64,000 nt of DNA from Anaerolineae bacterium (GTDB lineage: Bacteria; Chloroflexota; Anaerolineae; Aggregatilineales; Phototrophicaceae), in NCBI GenBank assembly GCA_022821805.1, contig JAJECX010000001.1, forward strand, positions 248,001 to 312,000, in the 5' to 3' direction. Numbering within the stretch: the first letter of the stretch is position 1; each line of letters starts with the position of its first letter. The notes below the pieces were generated by a model, which did not search any database, was not told the origin of the DNA, and saw only the letters and a list, made by a program, of their open reading frames with translations. Below, piece after piece: positions 9,610 to 17,025 of this stretch. Both the position numbers and the translations under genes were made by a program.

Positions 9610-10862
9610 TCGCTCGCCGGATCGAATCGATAAATCTTACCCCCATAGTCGAGGACATAGATTTCGCCCGCTTCGTCTTCGCCAAAACCGGTGATTCCTA
9701 TGCCCTCTTTTTTGAGAAACTCGATCACTCTCCATTTCTTGTCGGCGCTATCGCGCCATGATGCCCAGATACGCGCGCTGCAAAAATCACCGAACAAATA
9801 GACCGCTTGTAAGTCGACAATCTTCTCGCCGCGATACACATATCCACCATTTACCGCGCAACCGTGATTATGGCCATACACAAAAAATGGCGGTACATAG
9901 TTCGGCGCCTCCTCGCCTGAAAAATTGTCATTTCCCTCCCAATAGTTCCAGCCGTAGTTCTCTCCGCCGAGACTGTCCGCGGGTTGGAAATTGACCTCTT
10001 CCCATGCTCGTGATCCGACATCTCCGAGATACATATCGCCAGTTAAGCGGTCGAAACTGAAGCGCCACGGATTACGTAATCCGTATGACCAGATCTCGTC
10101 AAGCGCCGCGGATTCCTCAACAAATGGATTGTCCGGCGGGATCGCGTAAGGCGTCGCGCTATCAACATCAATGCGAAGGATCGATCCCAACAGTAGTTGC
10201 CGGTTTTGTCCCGCGCCCAGCAGGTCTTTCTTGGTTCCACCATCTCCCACTCCGATGTACAGGTAACCGTCGGGACCAAACGCCAGGTGTCCCCCGTTGT
10301 GACTTTTGGTTGGTTGCTCAACATGCAGAATCAACTGTCTGCTACCCACCTGCGCCAAGTCTGGATTGTCAGCTGAAACTTGTAAGCGCTCAATAATTGT
10401 GTTGCCATGACCAGGTCTTCGGTCGGTGTAATTGATGAAGAAACTGCCGTTGGAGGGGTAATCCGGGTGGAAGGCCAAGCCTAGGAGTCCCTGCTCGCTC
10501 ACCTTTGGTCCAAACGGTTCTTCAGATATCAAATCTGAGACATCTAGGAACGGCGCATCCAATCGAACGCCATCCTTCATGATCCAGATCTTTCCGGTCT
10601 GCTCGACAATGAAAAGGCGTCCTGAATTGTCGCCGGCGTGCGTCAGCAATAGTGGACGAAAAAAGTCATCCGCAATAAGCGTCAATTGTATTTCAGAGGC
10701 TGAAGGCGCCGACGCGCGTGTGATCATGACCGGTGTCTTTTCTGCTTGCACCGTCTCACAGCCCGCAAAAGTCATTGATCCCAGCAGAAATGTAACTCCG
10801 AAGAAGCAAATACGTATCTTCACAGAAGATGTCAGCAAGATACGTCGCGTAAAATCTTTCAT
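9606..10862 (-). CDS. PQQ-dependent sugar dehydrogenase (GSDH family), copy 1
   Basis: The 418-residue protein has a signal sequence ending in a lipobox-like FAGC (about residue 34), so it is probably a lipoprotein on the outer face of the membrane. The body is the six-bladed glucose/sorbosone dehydrogenase propeller: GLLGLAFHPDYP, HNGGHLAFGPDGYLYIGVGDGG, YGLRNPWRFSFDR, GENYGWNYWEG and a final FGEDEAGEIYVLDYGGKI. Family members oxidise aldoses or sorbosone using PQQ, although many bacterial members have no tested activity. It is a tandem paralogue of the gene upstream. Confidence 0.88.
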   Translation of the reverse strand: MKDFTRRILLTSSVKIRICFFGVTFLLGSMTFAGCETVQAEKTPVMITRASAPSASEIQLTLIADDFFRPLLLTHAGDNSGRLFIVEQTGKIWIMKDGVRLDAPFLDVSDLISEEPFGPKVSEQGLLGLAFHPDYPSNGSFFINYTDRRPGHGNTIIERLQVSADNPDLAQVGSRQLILHVEQPTKSHNGGHLAFGPDGYLYIGVGDGGTKKDLLGAGQNRQLLLGSILRIDVDSATPYAIPPDNPFVEESAALDEIWSYGLRNPWRFSFDRLTGDMYLGDVGSRAWEEVNFQPADSLGGENYGWNYWEGNDNFSGEEAPNYVPPFFVYGHNHGCAVNGGYVYRGEKIVDLQAVYLFGDFCSARIWASWRDSADKKWRVIEFLKKEGIGITGFGEDEAGEIYVLDYGGKIYRFDPASD

Positions 10863-10953
10863 ATCAATTCCTTATGCTCATGGAACGCGATCCTTTAGCA
10901 TGCATCGGCTTTCGCAACATATTCACCGGTCACGCGACTCATGAAGTTTAAAC

Positions 10954-12141
10954 CTATACGGCCGGCTCGAATCGATAAATCTTACCCCCATAATCGATGA
11001 CGTAGATTTCGCCCGCTTCGTCCTCGCCAAAGCTGCTGATGGGTAAGACCGTCTTCATGAGTTCGTCGGCATGCCAATTCAATTCGTGATCCCGCCAGGC
11101 GCCCCAGATTCTGCCGCTGCACCAGTCGCCGAAGAGATAGACCGCCTCCAGCTCGGCGATGGCTTCACCGCGGTAAATGTTGCCTCCGGTGACTGAGCAG
11201 CCGAAGGAATGACTGTATTCGTAGATCGGCGGGACATGGTTCGGCGCGTTGCCGCCGGCGAAGATATGCTTGCCTTCCCAGACGTTCCAACCGTAGTTTT
11301 CGCCGCCGGCGCTATCTGCCGGTTGAAAGTTGATCTCTTCCCATTGGTTCTGTCCTACATCTGCCATGTACATGTCGCCGGTCGCGCGGTCAAAGCTGAA
11401 GCGCCAGACGTTGCGCAAGCCATAAGCCCAGATCTCAGCGCGCGCCGACGCATCGCCAACGAAGGGGTTATCGGGCGGGATCGCGTAGGGCGCAGCGCCA
11501 TCGATATCGATACGCAATAGCGAGCCCAGAAGCAGCTGCCGATTCTGTCCCGCGCCCAGCGGGTCGTTCGCCGAGCCGCCATCGCCGAGCGCAATGTAGA
11601 GATAGCCGTCCGGACCGAATTCGATGTGGCCGCCGTTATGGTTGGCGTAGGGCTGCGAAAGCTGAAAGAGGATTTCTCCGCTGGAAGCGTCGGCGCGCTC
11701 TGGATTATCGAAATCTACGCGGTAGCGCGCCACGACGGTACCGCCTTGGAGATCGGTATAATTGATGAAGAAGGCGCCGTTGGTCGGGAAGTCCGGGTGG
11801 AAGGCCAATCCCAACAGCCCCTGCTCGGAGAACGACTGGGTCACCGCTCCCGGCGAAATCAAAGCCCCGATATCTAAGAAAGGCTGTTCAAGGAGGAGTC
11901 CGTCTTTCAGGATCCAGATCTTGCCAACTTGTTCAACGAGGAAGATTCGATCGGAGCCATCGGCGGCATGCGTCACATACAGCGGCCGCGTAAAGCCGCT
12001 GGCGACCGGCGCCAATTTTATAGCAGCGGGGTCGGGTCCGCGGTCGCGCGAGATGACGACGCCCGACGCCTCGTCTTGCGCGCGCCCCAGCGCAATTGGG
12101 ATGGCGACTATTATCAAGAGCGCGATGCGTATGGCTTTCAC
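10954..12141 (-). CDS. PQQ-dependent sugar dehydrogenase (GSDH family), copy 2
   Basis: A 395-residue secreted beta-propeller protein, closely related to the next gene downstream; the same blade motifs occur in the same order (HNGGHIEFGPDGYLYIALGDGG, YGLRNVWRFSFDR, GENYGWNVWEG, FGEDEAGEIYVIDYGGKI). It has an ordinary cleavable signal peptide (about 1-21) with no lipobox Cys, unlike copy 1, so the two probably differ in anchoring. Translation starts at GTG after a strong AAGGAGGAG site. It lies only 27 bases after the NACHT gene on the same strand and may be reached by read-through from that operon, although its function appears unrelated. Confidence 0.88.
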   Translation of the reverse strand: MKAIRIALLIIVAIPIALGRAQDEASGVVISRDRGPDPAAIKLAPVASGFTRPLYVTHAADGSDRIFLVEQVGKIWILKDGLLLEQPFLDIGALISPGAVTQSFSEQGLLGLAFHPDFPTNGAFFINYTDLQGGTVVARYRVDFDNPERADASSGEILFQLSQPYANHNGGHIEFGPDGYLYIALGDGGSANDPLGAGQNRQLLLGSLLRIDIDGAAPYAIPPDNPFVGDASARAEIWAYGLRNVWRFSFDRATGDMYMADVGQNQWEEINFQPADSAGGENYGWNVWEGKHIFAGGNAPNHVPPIYEYSHSFGCSVTGGNIYRGEAIAELEAVYLFGDWCSGRIWGAWRDHELNWHADELMKTVLPISSFGEDEAGEIYVIDYGGKIYRFEPAV

Positions 12142-12168
12142 AACTCCTCCTTGCGCCGACTTCCGCTT

Positions 12169-14577
12169 CTAGGCGCGAGACGCTTGGCTGCGCGCGATCA
12201 GCGAAAGCACGGCGTAGTTATTGGCGCGTTCCGGCGCGTCGATTCGCTCGTCGCCATGGATATGACGCAAACAGCGCGCCAGATGAGTCTCGATGATGAG
12301 CTGGCTGCGCGTGCGCGACTTCAACCAGCTTTCGCCCCAAATCTCGGCCGCCACGCTGATGCAATGCAGTACCTGTTCCGCAAGCGGACCGTTGAGCCGG
12401 GTCGGCAGCAACTCGTCGATAAGCTGCCAGCGCATATCTTGCCACTTGCCGGCCGCGATAATGGCGCCGGCAAAAAGCACGACATTTCGCCAGCGGGCGT
12501 AGTCATGGCAGAGCAGGGCGACGATATTTTCGGGAAAGGTCCAGCCTTCAGCGCTTGCGGGACGCAATTCGGGAGGCATGCGGCATTCGTCGTAGAATTC
12601 GATCAGGGCGCTTGCAGCCAGATACTCCTGAATCGTGAGATGGGGAAAGCGGTACAGGTTGGGCGCGTCCGACACCAGGATGCCGTTGCGCGTCGCCAGG
12701 TATTCCAGGACGTCTTCAATGCCCGCGCCCAGTCCGCTACCCAGCGATTGCTGCTCGATCAGTTTGTCGAGCAGGCGCGCGCGCTGGATGATGGTGGGGT
12801 AGCGCTGATAAGTTTGCTGCTCCGAATGCAATTCAAAGGCGATCAGCTTCAGCGCCGCTCGCATCCGATCCAGGTCGATATTGGCCAGCTTTTCGTGCAG
12901 CTTGTCGGCCGGTGACGGGATATTCCAACGGTCCAGCAGTTCCACCGTGTGTTCATAGAGCTCGGCGCGTTTGTCGGGCAACTGCTTGTAATCTTCATGG
13001 ATCAGCGTCAGCAATGCCAGCATCAGCGGCTGGCGCGCGAGCGGCCAAAGCGCTCGGTTTTCGCGGATAGCTTTGTTCAGATCGGCTGCCATCAACGCGC
13101 CTTGCTTGGCGGCGACGGCGCGCCCCCCGAGGACGCTGGGGCGGGTCTCGGCGACATTGGCGTACCAGCGCTCGATATAAGTCTTTACTTGCTTCCAGGT
13201 GAAAGGCGCAAGTTCGGCCGAGGCGAAGCGTTCAGAAAGGCGCCAGCGCGAGTCATGCCGGTAGGCGTAGGTGCGGCTGGTGACGATGACGCGGCAATTG
13301 GGAAAACGGTCGACCCAGTTCTCGATAATCCGCTGCAGGATGACGCGATCGCGCTCTTCGTACACTTCGTCCAGTCCATCGAGGACGATCAAGCTGCCGT
13401 GCGTTGGCACATCGGTTTGCGTCAAATAGGCTTCCAAATGCGGCGCCAGATTGCCGGTAGCGGACTGCACATAATTCAGCAGGGGCTCGGATGTGGCGGC
13501 GCTGAGCGACTTTGGAAACAGTTCCGGCGAATTGGCGAAATCGCGCAGGCTCACATAGATTGGCAGGATCGGTCCGTGGATCCAGGACGCGCCCAGCATC
13601 TCCAGTCCTTTGACCTTGTCTTGCCGCTCCGCGCGCGGATCACAAGCGTAAGCGAGGGCGCTGACGATGAAACGGCAGAGCGAGCTCTTGCCCGTGCCGG
13701 CGGCGCCGGTGATGACGATCAGCGGATGCGCTGAGATGACTTCAAGCACGGACTCGCGCACGTATCCCATATCCCGTTCAATCGCCTGGAAACGACGCGC
13801 GTTCAACTCTTCGTCGCTGACGGCGTGGAATTGGCGCTGGTCGGTCCAAATGTCGACCGGCGTATACAGCTGATGCAGCATGGCCGGCGTATGATGTTGC
13901 GAGGCGGGGTGAATCGTAGTCGTCGGGATATTCCACTCGGAGCGCACCGCCGCCAGGTAGGCTTTTAGCGCCGACTTGTTGCCGTGATAATGTTCGGCGA
14001 CGATATTGACATCTTGCCCGGCGAAGATCACATGACCGCCGGCGGAAATGCTGCCAGCCTGGACGCGCACCGCCGATGGATAGTCGCGCTGCTCGCGCAT
14101 CGTCTCCAGTAGATTGCGCGCGAATTGGATCGCTTGCCGCCCCTGATTGGCTGAACCATCCAGCCCGCCGGTGGCGACGATCAGCCAGTCCAAGCCGATC
14201 AATTCTTCTGTGTCGAGCTTTTCGGGAACGAGGTCGTTTCTCGCCAGGTCCTCCGCGCTGCGCGAATAATTGCGATCGCGGTAGATTTCGGTCATGCGCT
14301 TGCTCAATGCCTCGCAATAGCGATACTTCTTTAGCAGGCGCCGCAGCAGCGTCAGCTTGCTCGTCGGATTCGGCATGACGGGGACGAATACCATCATGAC
14401 CAGCTTCTGATAAGGCGAATCCAGCGCGGCGCTATCGGCTTGCCGTTTCAAGTTCGCCCAATTTGACTGCACGAATTTGCGCCAGGCGGCCGGCGATGTG
14501 ATCATCATTTGGCTGGGCGCCGCGCGCGCCTTGGCGGTGATCGCGTTGGCTGGCGACGGTGGTATCTGACGATTCAT
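12169..14577 (-). CDS. NACHT-family STAND NTPase with GHV-FAG-D adaptor element
   Basis: The 802-residue protein has a central NACHT ATPase: Walker A GAAGTGKSS (about 291-299), Walker B IVLDGLDEVYEE (about 396-407) with the NACHT double acidic pattern, and sensor VIVTSR (about 429-434). A helical region follows with FPHLTIQEYLAA, a hallmark of NACHT C-terminal modules, and an alpha-helical tail. The N-terminal 180 residues are unrecognised. Residues 181-189 (GHVIFAGQD) match a motif in the small protein encoded two positions upstream. NACHT ATPases oligomerise on sensing a trigger, and several bacterial ones are anti-phage. It is the last clear member of the TIR operon. The ATG overlaps a possible 42-codon ORF by four bases. 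Confidence 0.9.
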   Translation of the reverse strand: MNRQIPPSPANAITAKARAAPSQMMITSPAAWRKFVQSNWANLKRQADSAALDSPYQKLVMMVFVPVMPNPTSKLTLLRRLLKKYRYCEALSKRMTEIYRDRNYSRSAEDLARNDLVPEKLDTEELIGLDWLIVATGGLDGSANQGRQAIQFARNLLETMREQRDYPSAVRVQAGSISAGGHVIFAGQDVNIVAEHYHGNKSALKAYLAAVRSEWNIPTTTIHPASQHHTPAMLHQLYTPVDIWTDQRQFHAVSDEELNARRFQAIERDMGYVRESVLEVISAHPLIVITGAAGTGKSSLCRFIVSALAYACDPRAERQDKVKGLEMLGASWIHGPILPIYVSLRDFANSPELFPKSLSAATSEPLLNYVQSATGNLAPHLEAYLTQTDVPTHGSLIVLDGLDEVYEERDRVILQRIIENWVDRFPNCRVIVTSRTYAYRHDSRWRLSERFASAELAPFTWKQVKTYIERWYANVAETRPSVLGGRAVAAKQGALMAADLNKAIRENRALWPLARQPLMLALLTLIHEDYKQLPDKRAELYEHTVELLDRWNIPSPADKLHEKLANIDLDRMRAALKLIAFELHSEQQTYQRYPTIIQRARLLDKLIEQQSLGSGLGAGIEDVLEYLATRNGILVSDAPNLYRFPHLTIQEYLAASALIEFYDECRMPPELRPASAEGWTFPENIVALLCHDYARWRNVVLFAGAIIAAGKWQDMRWQLIDELLPTRLNGPLAEQVLHCISVAAEIWGESWLKSRTRSQLIIETHLARCLRHIHGDERIDAPERANNYAVLSLIARSQASRA

Positions 14578-14702
14578 GCTTTAGGCTCAAGTCTGATGAC
14601 CGGTTGACGGAAACTCGCACGCGCATTGATACGCGGCGACGGACGCTTGCGCGAGCGGTACGCGCGGGCTTGGCGACCCATTGTTTGGCGATTGCGACCC
14701 AT
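14574..14702 (-). CDS. Possible 42-residue Arg-rich peptide between the small protein and NACHT genes
   Basis: This frame begins five bases after the stop of the preceding gene and ends in ATGA, overlapping the NACHT start codon, so it fills the 130-bp gap exactly. The predicted product has 11 Arg and 2 Lys in 42 residues (MGRNRQTMGRQARAYRSRKR at the N-terminus), strongly basic. The layout fits translational coupling. Against it, no good ribosome site is visible and GC-rich DNA yields chance Arg-rich frames. No similarity is recognised. Confidence 0.35.
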   Translation of the reverse strand: MGRNRQTMGRQARAYRSRKRPSPRINARASFRQPVIRLEPKA

Positions 14703-14707
14703 CGCGG

Positions 14708-15226
14708 TCAGATTTTCTTTGCCGCTCGTTGACCGGAAAGCGCCTCCTGGAAATTGATGGCGACTTCCCCGACGCTGGCGAGAATGGCGCCAACCAGCGG
14801 CTGATCAAACAGCGTCAGCGCGGCGGCGGTCAAGGCGGGCGAAAAACGGAGCAAGGACTTTGCCGCCCGCATCAGAATTCGCGGATTGGGTTTCTTGCTC
14901 GAGGTGAGCTGCGCCTCGACCGTTTGCAGGTCGTGCATGGCCGCTTCCTGGTTTTCCGCTTTCAAGTTGTCTTTTTGGATCGTGTCTTCAACATTGCGAA
15001 TGCACTGCAGCATCATGTCGAATTCTTGCGGCGTCGTTTCCACGCCGCCGACAGTGACGGTTTGGTTCGTATGTTGCGCGACATCGCCGCCGGTCTGTAC
15101 TTTCACCTGGCCATCGCGGCCCGCGAAAACTACGTGCCCGGTCACTGACAAATGATCAATGTCAATATTGATATGGGCTGGCTTCGACAATTTGTGATTA
15201 CGGCTGTTACCGCTCGAATCCATCAT
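14708..15226 (-). CDS. Small two-part protein with GHV-FAG-D element and hydrophobic C-terminal helix; unknown
   Basis: About 172 residues from ATG 15226, which has GAAGGGACAGGA upstream; an in-frame TTG at 15283 overlapping the previous stop would add 19 residues. The N-terminal third is beta-strand and polar, with GHVVFAGRD, the same motif found in the NACHT protein, followed by GGDVAQHTNQTVTVGG. Such G-D-V repeats are common as short linker or assembly elements in bacterial STAND and TIR proteins. A charged helical middle follows, then a hydrophobic stretch (FSPALTAAALTLF, PLVGAILASVGEVAI) that could insert in membrane. No enzymatic motif is visible. It may be an adaptor or effector of the operon; this is inference. 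Confidence 0.65.
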   Translation of the reverse strand: MMDSSGNSRNHKLSKPAHINIDIDHLSVTGHVVFAGRDGQVKVQTGGDVAQHTNQTVTVGGVETTPQEFDMMLQCIRNVEDTIQKDNLKAENQEAAMHDLQTVEAQLTSSKKPNPRILMRAAKSLLRFSPALTAAALTLFDQPLVGAILASVGEVAINFQEALSGQRAAKKI

Positions 15227-15279
15227 TCCTGTCCCTTCGTCTCCATGGCTGCGATGCGCTGCTGAGCGATCGGCGCCGT

Positions 15280-17025
15280 TCAAGTCAATCCGACCAGCCG
15301 AATGCCGATCGATGAATAGCGTACGCGCGGGTCAAGATAATATCGGAACGACGTCTGCGCGCGGTCACAGGGGCTGACGTAGCTGCCGCCAGCGACGGCG
15401 CGGCGGAAGTCACGGCCCGTTTCGGCCGCTGCGGCCGTATCCAGCGTCCATTCCCAAACATTGCCCGCCATATCGTATACGCCGTAGGGGCTTGCGCCCT
15501 TCTGATAACGATCCACTGGCGTTGTCGCCTTGAGCCCGGTCTCGAGCGTGTTGCAGTTCTCCTCATTGTATTCGTCGCCCCAGGGAAAATAGCGGTCGTC
15601 GTCGCCTTTTGCCGCGCGCTGCCATTGGGCGATGGTCGGCAAGGTGATCTTCATCCCCAGCATATTTGCCAGCCATTTGGCGAAAGCCATCGCCTCGTAC
15701 CAGTTTACGTTTTCTCGCGGTAGGGCGTCGCCGCTGAAGCCCGATTCCGCCGTTCCCTTCCGCAAATTGAACCAGCGCAGAGCCTGTTCAGTAAAGTCCC
15801 ACCAGCGTGGATTGCGATAGCCATCGGCAGCGCTCGCGAAGATGGCGAACTGCGCGTTGGTCACAGGGAACTTGCTCATGACAAAATTGTCGACCTGCTC
15901 AGTTTTCTCGCCGAAGTCTTCATCGGCGCCCACGATGCTGGAAATGGTGACGGTTCCGTGAGGAATGTCACACCATTGTAGCATAGGCAGCACTTCGCTA
16001 AAGCCGAGCGAGTCGTCATTGCCGCCGCGCCGGTTGCCATTTTCGATTGCGTCCGCTTGCGCCGCTTGAGGCGAAACAGTGGATGGGAGCAGCTGCTGCG
16101 TTTGTCGTCTGCTGACGATTTGACTGCTCGCTGTAATTGCTCTCGGTTGGCCTACTTGCTGCGTGGGCGCATCAACGCGTCGAGACGCTGTTTGTCGATT
16201 TCCGCCTCCAGGACTGACTGAATTTCGCTGCCCCGGTCCAGTAGGCACGCGTACTGATTGATTCGACTCGCAAAGTCGATGCAAGCTCTGGGGATCATAA
16301 TCGCCGAATTCCTGCCTGAACTCAGCCAAGGCTTCACAAGCCAAATCGCGCGTGCTTTCAAAGGCGAAAAGCGCCACAATATGCTGGTATTCGCGCTGCG
16401 CTTCCCGGCTGTCGCTGCGCTCGGCCACTGCGCTTTCGGCGATTCGCAGCAGCTTGTCCAGCGGCACAAATCGTGATTGATAGCCGCTTGCTTTCGCTTG
16501 TTTCAGCAGCAGGATCGCGTTGTCGTAATCGCCTTTTTCCAGCGCGCGCACGGCATTGCTGATCAACTCAGCCGGGTTGGCAATCGACGCGGGGCTGCTT
16601 TCCGCGGCGTCCCTCGTGACCGACAGCGTCGGCGCCTTGGCATTGCGCTGCCGCTCCACCAGCAGAATCGCATTCAGCAACTGCGCGATGTTCTCCACGG
16701 TCAAATTGTCGCAGAGGTCGACGTATTGCCATTCTGTCATATTTTCGGGCAGTACCGTTTCGCGATTGATCAGCACCGGAATGACATCGCGCTGCAGCCG
16801 CAGGGCGATCTCCAATTCACGGCGGCAGTATAGCGAGGCCACCGAATCCGGCGAGAGCAGATAGATGAAGACTTCGCACCAGTCGAGGCGGCGCAAAATC
16901 TCCTTCCACCAGTCTTGTCCGGCATAAAGGCGTTGGTCATACCAGACATCGTGCGCGTGCAAGGTCTCAATAATGCGGATGCAATAGGGTTTGTCGACGC
17001 GGGCGTAACTGACGAAGATCTTCAT
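15280..17025 (-). CDS. TIR domain protein with C-terminal FGE-sulfatase (SUMF1)/C-lectin-like domain
   Basis: 581 residues in three parts. A TIR_2 domain (about 1-125) opens with MKIFVSYARVDKPYC and carries the SxxYCRRELE motif with the Glu that is catalytic in NAD-cleaving TIRs. A Gln/Ser-rich helical linker follows (about 130-335). The rest (about 345-581) is a formylglycine-generating-enzyme-type domain with FPVTNAQF, LPTIAQWQRAAKGDD, YFPWGDEYNEENCNT, GVYDMAGNVWEWTLD and final GIRLV. The paired catalytic Cys of true FGE are not in place after GGSY, so this is probably a ligand-binding lectin-like fold rather than a sulfatase-maturing enzyme. It overlaps the upstream gene by ATGA, so the two are translationally coupled. 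Confidence 0.9.
   Translation of the reverse strand: MKIFVSYARVDKPYCIRIIETLHAHDVWYDQRLYAGQDWWKEILRRLDWCEVFIYLLSPDSVASLYCRRELEIALRLQRDVIPVLINRETVLPENMTEWQYVDLCDNLTVENIAQLLNAILLVERQRNAKAPTLSVTRDAAESSPASIANPAELISNAVRALEKGDYDNAILLLKQAKASGYQSRFVPLDKLLRIAESAVAERSDSREAQREYQHIVALFAFESTRDLACEALAEFRQEFGDYDPQSLHRLCESNQSVRVPTGPGQRNSVSPGGGNRQTASRRVDAPTQQVGQPRAITASSQIVSRRQTQQLLPSTVSPQAAQADAIENGNRRGGNDDSLGFSEVLPMLQWCDIPHGTVTISSIVGADEDFGEKTEQVDNFVMSKFPVTNAQFAIFASAADGYRNPRWWDFTEQALRWFNLRKGTAESGFSGDALPRENVNWYEAMAFAKWLANMLGMKITLPTIAQWQRAAKGDDDRYFPWGDEYNEENCNTLETGLKATTPVDRYQKGASPYGVYDMAGNVWEWTLDTAAAAETGRDFRRAVAGGSYVSPCDRAQTSFRYYLDPRVRYSSIGIRLVGLT

Noticed and set aside
15280-15400. Diversity-generating retroelement variable region at the end of the TIR-FGE gene
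   Set aside because: No reverse transcriptase, Avd gene or near-identical template repeat is visible within the window. It remains possible only if the retroelement lies elsewhere.
15345-16000. Genuine formylglycine-generating enzyme for sulfatases
   Set aside because: The catalytic Cys pair is missing and there is no sulfatase gene nearby.
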